A DNA stretch of 44,400 nt from Mycobacterium sp. 1423905.2. Lineage in GTDB: Bacteria; Actinomycetota; Actinomycetes; Mycobacteriales; Mycobacteriaceae. Shown piece by piece: positions 9,676-18,893 of the stretch. A program made the position numbers and the translations under genes. Each line of letters starts with the position of its first letter. Within the stretch, counting starts at the first letter, position 1. The stretch spans positions 1 to 44,400 of the forward strand of contig NZ_LZLE01000025.1 in assembly GCF_001673155.1 (NCBI RefSeq), in the 5' to 3' direction. A model generated the notes under the pieces. It did not search any database. It worked only from the letters and a program-made list of their open reading frames with translations, and was not told the origin of the DNA.

Positions 9676-11319
9676 TCAGGCCAGGTTCGAGCGGCGGGGA
9701 TAGGCGATGGCGGGGTCGGTGAGCACGTTGACCACCGAGGGCAGACCGCTGGCGAAGGCGCGTTCCAGCGCCGGGCGCAGCTCGGCGGGCGCGGACACCA
9801 GTTCCCCGTGGCCGCCCAGCGTGCGGACGATCTCGTCGTAGCGGGTCCCTGGGCGTAGCTCGGCCACCACCGAGTAGCCGTACAGCGCCTCCATCGGGTG
9901 CTTCTCCAAGCCCCAGATGCCGTTGTTGCCGATGACGGAGACCACGGGCACGTTGTGCCGCGCCAGCGTGTCCCACTCCATGCCGCTGAATCCGAAGGCC
10001 CCGTCGCCCTGCAGCAGCACGACCTGTCGCTCCGGGCGCGCCAGTTTGGCCGCCAGCGCATAACCCGGACCCGAACCAAGACAGCCGAACGGCCCGCTGT
10101 CCAGCCAGCACCCGGGCTGGTAGCTGTCGATCACCCGACCCGCATACGAACCGAAGTCCCCGGCGTCGATCACGACGACGGCATCACGATCCAATAGAGG
10201 GGCTAGTTCGGCGTAGACCCGCATCGGGTGCAGCGGCGCGCGGTCGTCGGCGAGCTCGGACCGCTCTTTCTCGCGCGCCGCGGTTTCGGTGGCCCGCAGC
10301 TCGCTGATCCACTCTTGATGGTCGGCACCGCGGCCCGCGGCCAGGGCGCCCAGGGTGTCGCCGAGGTCGCCGTAGAGGCCGGCGACGACGGGCCGCGGCG
10401 GTTCGCGGTCGGGTTCGGCGCGGTCGGCCACCACCAGCTGGGTTTGCGGGCCGAACACCCCGCCGAAGCCGAGCCGGAAATCCATGGGGACGCCGACGAT
10501 GAGCGCAACGTCGGCTTCGCCCAACGCTTTTGAGCGTGCCCGGGAAAACGCGAGCGGATGGTCCGCGGGCACCATCCCGCGGGCCATCCCGTTCATCAGC
10601 ACCGGGATCTGCAGGGTTTCGGCCAGCCGCAACAACGCTGACTCGGCATGGCCCCACCAGACGTTGGTGCCGGCCATGATGACCGGCCGTTGTGCCGCAG
10701 CGAGCAGGCCGGCAACCCGGTCCAGAGCCGCGCCGTCGGCGCGTGCTGCCGCAGGCATCTCCCGCAGTGCGCCGGGACGGCCGTCGTCGTCGGACATCGA
10801 AAACACGTGGTCCATCGGGAAGTCCACGAACGCCACACCCGACGGCGCACCGATCGCCGCGCGCAGCGCCTCGTCGATGAGCCGGCCGGCATCTTCGGCG
10901 GACTGTGCGGTGGCGGCGAAGCGGGCCAGCGGCGCCACAAACGGCACGTGGTCGATCTCTTGCAGCGAACCCATCCCCCAGCGCAGCGCCGGCGCTCGAC
11001 CGCCGAGGACGACCAGCGGTGACTGGTTCTGCTGTGCCGCGCCCATCGCGCTCATGCCGTTGGTGACGCCGGGTCCGGCGGTCAGCGCGGCCACCCCCGG
11101 CACCCGGGTGACTTTGGACCAGCCTTCGGCGGCGAAGGCCGCGGTCTGCTCGTGGCGGGTGTCGACGAGGCGGATGCCTTCCTCGCGGCAGCCGTCGTAG
11201 ATGGAGAACAGGTGGCCGCCCGACAAGGTGAAAATCGTGTCTATGCCGCTGGCTTTGAGCCGACGCGCGATCAGCCGGCCGGCATGGATGGTCTGGGCGG
11301 GTGCGGCGTCGGTGGTCAT
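9676..11319 (-). CDS. ilvG: thiamine-diphosphate enzyme, acetolactate synthase large-subunit family
   Basis: A 547-residue ThDP-dependent enzyme. The catalytic glutamate lies in [13 protein letters not shown] (about residue 57), and the ThDP/metal motif runs from [16 protein letters not shown] to VIGNNGIWG (about 445-480). The three-domain layout and length match acetohydroxyacid synthase-like proteins. It resembles Rv1820 (IlvG). True acetolactate synthase activity is not proven by sequence, and related enzymes act as oxalyl-CoA or other 2-oxoacid decarboxylases. No ilvN subunit gene is adjacent. It is divergent from bacA, with 82 bases shared between them. Confidence 0.88.
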   Translation of the reverse strand: MTTDAAPAQTIHAGRLIARRLKASGIDTIFTLSGGHLFSIYDGCREEGIRLVDTRHEQTAAFAAEGWSKVTRVPGVAALTAGPGVTNGMSAMGAAQQNQSPLVVLGGRAPALRWGMGSLQEIDHVPFVAPLARFAATAQSAEDAGRLIDEALRAAIGAPSGVAFVDFPMDHVFSMSDDDGRPGALREMPAAARADGAALDRVAGLLAAAQRPVIMAGTNVWWGHAESALLRLAETLQIPVLMNGMARGMVPADHPLAFSRARSKALGEADVALIVGVPMDFRLGFGGVFGPQTQLVVADRAEPDREPPRPVVAGLYGDLGDTLGALAAGRGADHQEWISELRATETAAREKERSELADDRAPLHPMRVYAELAPLLDRDAVVVIDAGDFGSYAGRVIDSYQPGCWLDSGPFGCLGSGPGYALAAKLARPERQVVLLQGDGAFGFSGMEWDTLARHNVPVVSVIGNNGIWGLEKHPMEALYGYSVVAELRPGTRYDEIVRTLGGHGELVSAPAELRPALERAFASGLPSVVNVLTDPAIAYPRRSNLA

Positions 11320-11401
11320 AGTCGGAGCCTAGCCAGCTTCGTCAGGTACGTTCGCCGGAGGATTTCCGTCGCGCAGCCACCGACTGTGAGGAGACGTCGC
11401 C

Positions 11402-13321
11402 TTGGGCCCTAAGCCGTTTAAGCCGTCCATCGACTGGTCTAGGGCGTTGCTGGACTCGGTGTTCTGGTCCGCCAAAGCCTGGGCGATCAGCGCCGTCTGT
11501 GTGCTCGTGGTGCTGCTGCTGATCAGGTACCTGACCACGTGGGGCCGGCAGTACTGGCGGGTCACCGGGGACTACTTCGTCGGGCGCAACAGCGTCCGGG
11601 TGTGGCTGATGCTCGGCGTGCTGCTGCTATCGGTGGTGCTCAGTGTGCGGCTCAACGTCCTGTTCAGCTATCAGGGCAACGACATGTACACCGCGTTGCA
11701 GAAAGCGTTCCAAGGCACCGCATCTGGTAACAACGCGGTACGGGACTCGGGGGTGCACGGCTTCTGGGTGTCCATTGGCATTTTCTGCATCATGGCGGTC
11801 ATCCATGTCGCCCGCGTGATGGCGGACATCTACCTGACGCAGCGCTTCATCGTCGCGTGGCGGACCTGGCTCACCGGACACGTCACCGCCGACTGGCTGA
11901 GCGGGCGAGCCTACTACCGCGACCTGTTCATCGACGACACCATCGACAACCCCGACCAGCGCATCCAGCAAGACGTGGACATCTTCACCGCGGGGACCGG
12001 CAGTACGCCCAACCAGCCGGCCAACGGCACGACGAACACGCTGCTGTTCGGGGCGGTGCAAGCGGTTATTTCGGTGATCTCGTTCGCCGCGATCCTGTGG
12101 AACCTGTCCGGAACCCTGACCCTCTTCGGCGTCTCGTTGCCGCGCGCCATGTTCTGGACGGTCATCGTGTACGTCCTGGTGGCCACCATCATCGCGTTCG
12201 TCATCGGTCGTCCGCTGATTTGGCTGAGCTTCCGCAACGAGAAACTCAACGCCGCTTTCCGTTACGCGCTGGTGCGGTTGCGCGACGCCGCCGAGGCCGT
12301 CGGCTTCTACCGCGGCGAGCGGGTGGAACGCGGTCAACTGTCGCAACGGTTCACCCCGATCATCACCAACTATTTACGGTTCGTGAACCGCAGCATCGCC
12401 TTCAACGGCTGGAACCTGGTGGTGAGCCAGGCGATCGTCCCGTTGCCGTGGGTGATTCAGGCGCCTCGACTGTTCTCCGGACAGATCGACTTCGGCGACG
12501 TGAGCCAGACCGCGACGTCGTTCGGCAATATCCACGATTCGCTGTCCTTCTTCCGCAACAGTTACGACGCGTTCGCGTCATTCCGGGCGGCGATCATCCG
12601 GTTGCACGGGCTCGTCGACGCCAACGAGCGTGGCCGCGCGTTGCCGTCGGTGTTCGTCAAGCCCAGCACGGACGGCACGGTGGAACTGCAGAACGTCGAA
12701 GTCCGCACGCCGGGCGGCGACCGGCTGATCGATCCGCTCGACGTCCAGCTCAACGCCGGTGACTCCCTCGTTATTACGGGTCGTTCGGGCGCGGGCAAGA
12801 CCACGCTGCTGCGCAGCCTCGCCGAGTTGTGGCCGTATGCGTCGGGGGCGTTGTCGTGCCCGGACGGTGACCACGGAACGATGTTCTTGTCGCAGCTGCC
12901 CTACGTCCCGTTGGGCACGCTGCGCAGCGTCATCTGCTATCCCAATGCGCCGGAAAACATCTCCGATGCCCAGCTGCAAGACGTCCTCACGAAAGTGGCC
13001 CTGGCCCCGCTTTACAGCCGTCTCGACGAGGAGCAGGACTGGGCCAAAGTGCTCTCCCCCGGGGAGCAGCAGCGCATCGCGTTCGCCCGCATCCTGCTGA
13101 CCAAGCCGCGCGCGGTGTTCCTGGACGAGTCGACTTCGGCCCTCGACGAGGGCTTGGAGTTCGCGCTGTACCAGCTGGTGCGCACCGAGCTGCCGGAATG
13201 TGTGGTGGTCAGTGTGAGCCACCGCAACACCGTCGAACAGCACCACGAACAGGAGCTCAAGCTGCTGGGCGGCGGCGAGTGGCGGCTGGGTCGGGTGGAG
13301 AAGCAGCCCGCGCCGGTTTAG
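11402..13321 (+). CDS. bacA: ABC transporter BacA (SbmA/BacA-type membrane domain fused to ATPase)
   Basis: A 639-residue protein with an N-terminal SbmA/BacA-like membrane domain (about six helices in residues 20-370) and a C-terminal ABC ATPase: Walker [10 protein letters not shown] (about 460), signature [14 protein letters not shown] (about 551), Walker [12 protein letters not shown] (about 573). The M. tuberculosis homologue Rv1819c takes up hydrophilic compounds such as vitamin B12 and some antimicrobial agents. The start is TTG at 11402, supported by GAGGAG about 8 bases upstream. It reads opposite to ilvG and converges on the flavoprotein gene, with only 100 bases between their ends. 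In M. tuberculosis a PE_PGRS gene sits in that gap; here there is none. Confidence 0.93.
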   Translation: MGPKPFKPSIDWSRALLDSVFWSAKAWAISAVCVLVVLLLIRYLTTWGRQYWRVTGDYFVGRNSVRVWLMLGVLLLSVVLSVRLNVLFSYQGNDMYTALQKAFQGTASGNNAVRDSGVHGFWVSIGIFCIMAVIHVARVMADIYLTQRFIVAWRTWLTGHVTADWLSGRAYYRDLFIDDTIDNPDQRIQQDVDIFTAGTGSTPNQPANGTTNTLLFGAVQAVISVISFAAILWNLSGTLTLFGVSLPRAMFWTVIVYVLVATIIAFVIGRPLIWLSFRNEKLNAAFRYALVRLRDAAEAVGFYRGERVERGQLSQRFTPIITNYLRFVNRSIAFNGWNLVVSQAIVPLPWVIQAPRLFSGQIDFGDVSQTATSFGNIHDSLSFFRNSYDAFASFRAAIIRLHGLVDANERGRALPSVFVKPSTDGTVELQNVEVRTPGGDRLIDPLDVQLNAGDSLVITGRSGAGKTTLLRSLAELWPYASGALSCPDGDHGTMFLSQLPYVPLGTLRSVICYPNAPENISDAQLQDVLTKVALAPLYSRLDEEQDWAKVLSPGEQQRIAFARILLTKPRAVFLDESTSALDEGLEFALYQLVRTELPECVVVSVSHRNTVEQHHEQELKLLGGGEWRLGRVEKQPAPV

Positions 13322-13390
13322 GTGTCGTCGTCGAGATTGCCGTGGCGGTTGTGCTTTCGCCGCGGGTCACGACCATGGCGGCAATCTCGG

Positions 13391-13446
13391 CGCTAACGAC
13401 GGGCCGCGTGCGCTCTGGCGCTAACGACGGGCCGCGTGCGCTCCGG
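13391..13446. repeat. 28-base tandem duplication
   Basis: Two adjacent 28-base copies (13391-13418 and 13419-13446) differ at one base (T415 versus C443 in window numbering). The second copy contains the last codons and the TAG stop of the flavoprotein gene; the first lies just beyond the stop. Because 28 is not a multiple of three, the outer copy is not in the same frame. It looks like a recent slippage duplication at the convergent gene end. Confidence 0.9.
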
Positions 13447-14872
13447 CGCGGCGCCCGAAGAACGAACCTTCGCCCAGCTGCGTCCCACTGGCATAGCCCT
13501 TACCGTCCTGGGCGATGTTGATGGCGCACGCTCCGGCCGCGTAGAGACCGTCGATCACCGTGCCGTCGTCGCGCAGCACCCGCCCGTCAACGGAGGTGGC
13601 CAACCCCCCGATGGTGAACCCGGCGTACATGGCTTTGCCGAGCGACATGTCGAACGCACCCCACGGCCCTTTGTCCTGTGCCGCAAGGAATTCCGGCTGT
13701 TTGTGGAAGTCGGGATCTTCGCCTTTGGCGGCATAAATGTTGTAGCGGTCCAGCGTCGCGACCAGGTTACCTTGCGGAATACCAAGTGCGGCTTCCATTT
13801 CCGGCACCGTTTCCCATCCGTCGATCAACGGAACCAGCGGCATCTTGGGATGCTCCAGATGGGCCTCGTCGACAATCAGGTACGCCGCGCTGTCGGGCTG
13901 GTCCATGATGAAGCCAGACGTCCGCGAATGATAGGAATCTTCGGCGACGAACCGCTGCCCGAGCTTGTTGACGATGATGCCGGTCAGCAGGATCGACGGC
14001 GGGTACGGCGGTGCGGTGATGAAAATCTGGTCCATGTGCTGGGTGGCGCCGCCGGCCGAGACGCCCATCCGGATGCCCAGGCCGTCGTCATAGGTGTTGC
14101 CCAGCACGAAAGGCTTCTCGGCGAGTTTCGGAGTGTACTTGGCAACCATGTTTGGGTTCATCACGAACCCTCCGGCCGCGATGATCACCGACTTAGCCTT
14201 GATCGCACCGGTTTCGGCGAAGTGTTTCCAGATCACTCCGGTCACCGCGCCCGCATCGTTCACGACGAGCTCGCTCGCCCCAGTCTCGTAACGGATCTGG
14301 ACCCCCAAGCTCGCCGCGCGCTTGAGCAGGAGGTCGATCACCATGCTGGCACCGCCCGTATCGCCCGGTACCGGCACTTTGTGCCCACGCGGTGCGGGAA
14401 CCGCCATCTCCAAAAAGGGCCACACCTTTTCGTTTCCGGTGTACATCAGGCCCTCGGTGTTGGGCTGGATCACGGCCTTGCCCGGGAAGAAACTGCGCTC
14501 GAACTGAAAACCCAAGTCTTCCAACCAATTGAAATGCTCGACGCTTCCGTCGCAGTAAGCCTTGATCTTCGCGTGGTCGGGCTGCCGGGACACCGCCACC
14601 AGATACTTGTACATCTCCTCCGGCGAATCCGTGTGACCGGTCGCCTGCTGGACCGCGGTCCCACCACCGAGGTAAAAGTGTCCTCCCGCAAGCGAAGTCG
14701 TTCCCCCGGCAACGGCCGCGCGTTCCAGCACCAGCACCCGTGCGCCGGCGGCGGCCGCGCTGACCGCCGCGCAGCCGCCGGCGATGCCGAAGCCAATCAC
14801 CAGGACGTCCACGTCGTCCGACCACGACGTCACCGAGTCCGCATTGACCGTGTCTGGTATGTCGGTGCTCAC
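13421..14872 (-). CDS. FAD-dependent oxidoreductase, fumarate reductase/3-ketosteroid dehydrogenase family (Rv1817-like)
   Basis: A 483-residue flavoprotein. The FAD dinucleotide-binding motif is VLVIGFGIAGGCAAVSAAAA (about 24-43), and the C-terminal flavin-binding block is DGLYAAGACAINIAQDGKGY followed by SGTQLGEGSFFGRRAG. This architecture is shared by fumarate reductase flavoproteins and 3-ketosteroid dehydrogenases, which desaturate or reduce a C-C bond. The substrate is not known. The GTG at 14872 overlaps the stop of the VOC gene (GTGA), so the two are translationally coupled. The gene end lies inside a 28-base duplication. Confidence 0.87.
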   Translation of the reverse strand: MSTDIPDTVNADSVTSWSDDVDVLVIGFGIAGGCAAVSAAAAGARVLVLERAAVAGGTTSLAGGHFYLGGGTAVQQATGHTDSPEEMYKYLVAVSRQPDHAKIKAYCDGSVEHFNWLEDLGFQFERSFFPGKAVIQPNTEGLMYTGNEKVWPFLEMAVPAPRGHKVPVPGDTGGASMVIDLLLKRAASLGVQIRYETGASELVVNDAGAVTGVIWKHFAETGAIKAKSVIIAAGGFVMNPNMVAKYTPKLAEKPFVLGNTYDDGLGIRMGVSAGGATQHMDQIFITAPPYPPSILLTGIIVNKLGQRFVAEDSYHSRTSGFIMDQPDSAAYLIVDEAHLEHPKMPLVPLIDGWETVPEMEAALGIPQGNLVATLDRYNIYAAKGEDPDFHKQPEFLAAQDKGPWGAFDMSLGKAMYAGFTIGGLATSVDGRVLRDDGTVIDGLYAAGACAINIAQDGKGYASGTQLGEGSFFGRRAGAHAARR

Positions 14873-15369
14873 CGCTGCTCCTGTTTGATGTAGTCGTAGA
14901 ACGCCTTGATCTCCGGAGAGAGGTAGGCGATTTCCAGATACGGCATTCCAGCCTGCGGCGCCGATACGTAGGCGAAGTGAATACCGCCGGGCATCACGCC
15001 TTGCTGAACCACCTGCGCACCGTGGTCGACGGCGTCAGCGAGCGCGGCGTCGAGCTGCTCGAGGCTGTCGGCTTCGGTGCAAAGGTGATGCAAGCCCGGG
15101 CCGTGGTCGCGCAGGAAGTCACTATAGATATTCTCCCCGCGGACTGGAGAGATCAGTTCGAGCTGCATATCCCCGAGGTAGCTCAACGAGATGCTGGCAA
15201 CGAAATCGGCGGGCCGGCCTTGGTAGCTGCACGAGTCCGGGCCGAAGTGCACGTCGGGGATGCGGACCCATTTGCGGGCGCCTAAGAGGCCGGTTAAGGC
15301 GGTTTCGGTGGCGTCCAAATCGGAGGTAACCCATGCGATCTGCGTCGGCGATTGAACGGAAAGGTTCAT
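14869..15369 (-). CDS. VOC (glyoxalase/bleomycin resistance/epimerase) superfamily protein
   Basis: A 166-residue protein with the vicinal oxygen chelate fold: TQIAWVTSDLDATETALTGL at the N-terminus, LELISPVRGENIYSDFL in the middle and GPGLHHLCTEADSLEQLDAA then MPYLEIAYLSPEIKAFYDYI. The pattern LE-LI-P and GLHHL resembles methylmalonyl-CoA epimerases and glyoxalases, with candidate metal ligands His and Glu in those blocks. The gene overlaps the downstream flavoprotein by four bases, suggesting they act on the same or a related substrate. I do not recall this gene next to Rv1817 in M. tuberculosis. The substrate is unknown. Confidence 0.8.
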   Translation of the reverse strand: MNLSVQSPTQIAWVTSDLDATETALTGLLGARKWVRIPDVHFGPDSCSYQGRPADFVASISLSYLGDMQLELISPVRGENIYSDFLRDHGPGLHHLCTEADSLEQLDAALADAVDHGAQVVQQGVMPGGIHFAYVSAPQAGMPYLEIAYLSPEIKAFYDYIKQEQR

Positions 15370-15485
15370 CGTCTCGCAGAATAACCCACCCTGTTCACGG
15401 CTTTAAAGGCCACGAGTGGCTTTGCCGTCATCGTCAGATCTCAGCCCGACGGGTTCGGGTGAACACGTTCTAATTTGCTGATTGG

Positions 15486-16172
15486 TCAGCGTCGGGTGAG
15501 GACTTCGACGAGCATCCGCATTTGCGTATCGAACACCGCCTCGGGATCGGTCAGCGTGTCGGGTCCGTACTGGCCGAAGACCTCGAGGCTGATCGCACCC
15601 ACCACGCCCGCCCACAGCAAGAAGCACTTGGCCAGCAAGCGGTCGTCGCCGGGAAATCCGAACTGGTCCCGAATGCGCTCGAAGTCCGACGACATGGGTT
15701 GAGGGGCAAGGTCGGTGGTCAACAGAATGTCGCCCATGGTGATTCCGGCACCGATCGCGTCGAAGAACGCCCGCACCACCCGGGTGCCCACTCCGGTGGT
15801 GCGGTCGGGCGGAGCGTGGTAACCGGGAACCGGGCTGCCGTACAGCAACGCCCACCGCGATGGGTGCGTAACCGCCCAGCCGCGAACCGCGCGCGCAATG
15901 GCAAACACGTCGTCACGCCACATGTCGGCGGCGGTTTCATTACGCGCTCGGTCCACGGTGTCGGCCAGCTCGGTGTAGGCGTCGACGAGTAGCAGGGTCA
16001 GCAGCTCGTCGCGGCTGGCCACGCAGCGGTGCAGATCTGCGGGCACAAGGTCCAGCTGCTCGCACACGGCGCCGAGCGACAACCCGGCCGCGCCGTGGTC
16101 TGCCAGTTGACGACGGCCAACCTCGATGACCTTTTGCTCGATGGACTCCCGCGAATCCTGGCCTACGCCCAC
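15486..16172 (-). CDS. TetR-family transcriptional regulator (Rv1816-like)
   Basis: A 228-residue regulator with an N-terminal TetR helix-turn-helix (SIEQKVIEVGRRQLADHG, AAGLSLGAVCEQLDLV, CVASRDELLTLLLVDAYTEL) and a C-terminal ligand domain (about 75-225: RWALLYGSPVPGYHAPPDRT, CFLLWAGVVGAISLEVFGQY). The recognition helix normally reads SxxxxYRxVxSRD; here it is DLHRCVASRD, so a Tyr is replaced. I chose GTG at 16172 because it matches the homologue length; no strong ribosome site is visible. It precedes the VOC/flavoprotein pair by 116 bases and may control it. Confidence 0.86.
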   Translation of the reverse strand: MGVGQDSRESIEQKVIEVGRRQLADHGAAGLSLGAVCEQLDLVPADLHRCVASRDELLTLLLVDAYTELADTVDRARNETAADMWRDDVFAIARAVRGWAVTHPSRWALLYGSPVPGYHAPPDRTTGVGTRVVRAFFDAIGAGITMGDILLTTDLAPQPMSSDFERIRDQFGFPGDDRLLAKCFLLWAGVVGAISLEVFGQYGPDTLTDPEAVFDTQMRMLVEVLTRR

Positions 16173-16210
16173 GCCGCAAAGTCTGACACGCGGTAACCGA
16201 TACCTTGGGC

Positions 16211-16888
16211 CTAATGCGTGAGAGTCGCGCCCATGTCCTCGTGGACCTGCTCGGAGGCGCTCTGCCAGGACACGGCGGCCGGGAAGTCGCCCCACATGCT
16301 GTTGAAGATTCCGAGGATCTGACCGGCCCGGCCGTTCACGTTCGAGTAGACCGGCCCGCCCGAGTCACCTTGCTGGCTCTGTACCCCGTGCGACATCGTG
16401 AACCACCCGTTGTTGACGCTCTCCACCGTCCCGCAGGTTTCGCCGGTGGTGATACCGAAGTGGCAGACCGCGTCGCCCGGGTGGGGCACTACGCCGGCGC
16501 TGGACTGCAACGCGCGTCCGCCCGGCAGGACGTTGCTGGTCCGGACGTTGTCGGCCAGCACGATCGCTTCGTAGTCGGCGATGACCTGGTCGGTGGCGAC
16601 GGTGGTTCCCGTGGGTGTGTTGTCCCGGAACGTGGCTAGCCGGCCGATGACGTTGTTGTCCCTATCGGTGACGACATCGCCGCCGCGGCAGTGCCCGGCC
16701 GAAAACGCCATTCTGCGGGCCTGGTCGACATAGCCAAGGGTGCACACGTGGTTGCCCTGATGGATCTCCATGCCCGGGAAGACCGCGACGGGATCGGCGC
16801 TGGCGGTCACCGGCGGCAGGCCCGCCGTCAGGGCAGCGGCGATAGCGGATGCGGCGAATCCTCGGATAGCCAGACGGCGCACGATCAT
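16211..16888 (-). CDS. exported chymotrypsin-fold serine protease-like protein (Rv1815-like)
   Basis: A 225-residue protein with an export signal (basic [10 protein letters not shown], hydrophobic [13 protein letters not shown], likely cleavage after TASA near residue 31). The mature part shows a full trypsin-like triad: His66 in FSAGHC, Asp105 in ADYEAIVL and Ser176 in QQGDSGGPV. Paired cysteines (HVCT/GHC and AVCH/ETCG) suggest two disulfides. Activity is probable but the target is unknown. The stop lies 38 bases before the TetR start. Confidence 0.87.
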   Translation of the reverse strand: MIVRRLAIRGFAASAIAAALTAGLPPVTASADPVAVFPGMEIHQGNHVCTLGYVDQARRMAFSAGHCRGGDVVTDRDNNVIGRLATFRDNTPTGTTVATDQVIADYEAIVLADNVRTSNVLPGGRALQSSAGVVPHPGDAVCHFGITTGETCGTVESVNNGWFTMSHGVQSQQGDSGGPVYSNVNGRAGQILGIFNSMWGDFPAAVSWQSASEQVHEDMGATLTH

Positions 16889-16986
16889 CTCCGATCCGTC
16901 GAAGCCGGCACCGCGTGCACCGGCAGACTGGCGATGGCGGGTGCCTTCACCCGACGGTAGGTCTTTCGCGCCAGCTACCGACGATG

Positions 16987-17919
16987 TTACGGAGAAGTAG
17001 CGACCGGGACAGCGTCAGTTCGCTTGGCCCGGGTCCGCGGCGCCCATCCCGGCGGCCCGAACACATAGCCCAGTCGGTCCCGCAGCCGTGTCGCCGACCG
17101 CCAGTCACGTGCGATCGCACGGTACTCGTGAGTCTGCAGCTTCCAGATGTTGAAAGTGTCGACCTGTTTGGTCAGACCGTAGTGCGGCCGGAACAACTCC
17201 GCTTGGAACGTGCCGAACAGCCGGTCCCACAAGATGAAGATGCCGCCGTAATTCTTGTCGAGATACACCTGGTCCATGCCGTGGTGGACCCGGTGATGTG
17301 ACGGCGTATTGAAGACGAATTCGAAGATCCGCGGCAGCTTGTCGACTCGCTCGGTGTGTACCCAGAACTGATAGATCAGGTTGACCGAGAACGCGAAGAA
17401 CACCAGCCACGGCGGAACACCCATGAGCGGTAATGGCATCCACATCAGGATTTCGCCGCTGTTGTTCCACTTCTGCCGTAACGCGGTCGCGAAGTTGAAA
17501 TATTGGCTGGAATGGTGCGCTTGATGGGTCGCCCAGATCAACCGAACGCGGTGGGCGATGCGGTGGTAGGCGTAGTAGAGCAGGTCGACACCCACGATCG
17601 CGATCACCCACGTGTACCAAGCCGAAACCGGCAGGTGCCACGGTGCCAAGTAGGCATAGATGGCGGCGTAGCCGAGTAGCGCCAGCGTCTTCCAGCCCGC
17701 CGTGGTGGCGACCGAGACCAGGCCCATCGAGATACTCGCGACCGAATCGCGGGTGAAGTAGGCGCCGGACGCCGGCCGCGACTCGTCGGTGACGATGCTT
17801 TCCAGCTTGCGCGCCGCTGTCCACTCGAGGATCAGCAGTAGCAGGAAAAACGGAATGGCAAACAACACCGGGTCCCGCATCTGCGGCGGAAGTACCGACA
17901 GGAAATCGAGGCCGTGCAC
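16987..17919 (-). CDS. erg3: sterol desaturase/fatty acid hydroxylase family membrane enzyme
   Basis: A 310-residue integral membrane di-iron enzyme. It carries the family histidine clusters HRIAH (about 118), HQAHHSSQ (about 131) and HHRVHH (about 208), plus four or five hydrophobic helices. It corresponds to Rv1814, named Erg3 for similarity to C-5 sterol desaturase. Mycobacteria do not make ergosterol, so a host-derived sterol or a long-chain lipid is a likelier substrate. The start is GTG at 17919. It is divergent from the lipase gene across 62 bases, which must contain both promoters. Confidence 0.85.
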   Translation of the reverse strand: MHGLDFLSVLPPQMRDPVLFAIPFFLLLLILEWTAARKLESIVTDESRPASGAYFTRDSVASISMGLVSVATTAGWKTLALLGYAAIYAYLAPWHLPVSAWYTWVIAIVGVDLLYYAYHRIAHRVRLIWATHQAHHSSQYFNFATALRQKWNNSGEILMWMPLPLMGVPPWLVFFAFSVNLIYQFWVHTERVDKLPRIFEFVFNTPSHHRVHHGMDQVYLDKNYGGIFILWDRLFGTFQAELFRPHYGLTKQVDTFNIWKLQTHEYRAIARDWRSATRLRDRLGYVFGPPGWAPRTRAKRTDAVPVATSP

Positions 17920-17981
17920 AACGAACAGACTACGACTCCCGGCGAGCGTCTGGTGATCGCCTAGTCCACACTGGGGCAGCG

Positions 17982-18893
17982 ATGGACAGCAAAACGCTCA
18001 AACCCACTTTTGGCCAGCGACTGCTGCGCTCCACCGGCGTGCGCAACCGGCTGTTCCCCCCGGCGAAGCTGGAGCGTTGGGCAGCGCACCCCCGTCCTCC
18101 CTACGCCGGTAACCCGTCGAGGCGAGTCTTGCGGAAGGTCGAAGTCACCCGGGCCGACCTCAACGGGCGTCCGGTCTACCACGTGACTCCACTGTTGGCC
18201 GACGGCGAAACGCTGACCGGTCACCTGCTCTATCTGCACGGCGGAGCCTACGTACTCGATCTCCTCCCCCACTTTCACTGGCCGGCGATCGCCAAGATCG
18301 CCCTCACCATGCGCCGGACGATGACGGTGCCGATTTATCCGATCGCTCCCGAACACACCTACCGGGAGGTGTTTCCGTTCCTGTTGCAGGTGTACCGGCG
18401 GATCTTGACCGACCAAGAACCGAATTCTGTTGCCTTCATGGGTGATTCGGCGGGCGGCGGAATGGCTTTCGCCTTGTGTCATGCGGTGCGTGATGCCCGG
18501 CTGCCCCAGCCGACGGATGCCGTGCTGCTGTCGCCGTGGCTGCACTTGGCTCTACCGGATCCCGAGGTGGCCGCGGTGGCGAAAATCGACCCGTTTCTCA
18601 ACGTCGACGATCTGCGTGCGGCCGGGATCCGCTATGCCGGCGGGGACCCGCTCGACAATGCTCTGCTCAGTCCGAGCGTCGGGTCCCTGGCCGGCTTGCC
18701 GCGGTTGACGATCTTCACCGGTACCCACGACGTGCTCAACCCCGACGCTCGGGCCTTCCGGGACCGGGCGGCGGCCGAAGGAATCCAGATCGGCTGGCAC
18801 GAAGTGGACGGCGGTTTGCACACCTGGATGCTGCTGCCAGGTAAGAAGGCGGCAGCCACGCTCGTCCAAATGCGTGAGGTGTTGAGCCGTTGA
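17982..18893 (+). CDS. alpha/beta hydrolase, hormone-sensitive lipase family
   Basis: A 303-residue esterase or lipase of the HSL (family IV) type. The oxyanion-hole motif is LYLHGGAYV (84-91), the nucleophile is Ser156 in GDSAGGG, and the acid and base are Asp250 in GTHDVLNPDA and His280 in GGLHTW. It has no signal peptide. The last bases overlap the start of the NDH-type gene (CGTTGA), so they are translated together. In M. tuberculosis Rv1813c occupies this slot between Rv1814 and Rv1812c, so the lipase is a local replacement or insertion. It belongs to the LipH/LipR-like group, but no precise name can be given. Confidence 0.87.
   Translation: MDSKTLKPTFGQRLLRSTGVRNRLFPPAKLERWAAHPRPPYAGNPSRRVLRKVEVTRADLNGRPVYHVTPLLADGETLTGHLLYLHGGAYVLDLLPHFHWPAIAKIALTMRRTMTVPIYPIAPEHTYREVFPFLLQVYRRILTDQEPNSVAFMGDSAGGGMAFALCHAVRDARLPQPTDAVLLSPWLHLALPDPEVAAVAKIDPFLNVDDLRAAGIRYAGGDPLDNALLSPSVGSLAGLPRLTIFTGTHDVLNPDARAFRDRAAAEGIQIGWHEVDGGLHTWMLLPGKKAAATLVQMREVLSR

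Noticed and set aside
9579..10079. Open frame extending secA2 upstream by about 160 codons
   Set aside because: It overlaps ilvG in another frame, shows no family similarity, and the known SecA2 N-terminus begins at the GTG at 9578.
13436..14893. 485-codon plus-strand frame opposite the flavoprotein gene
   Set aside because: It is the antisense shadow of a clearly recognised FAD enzyme.
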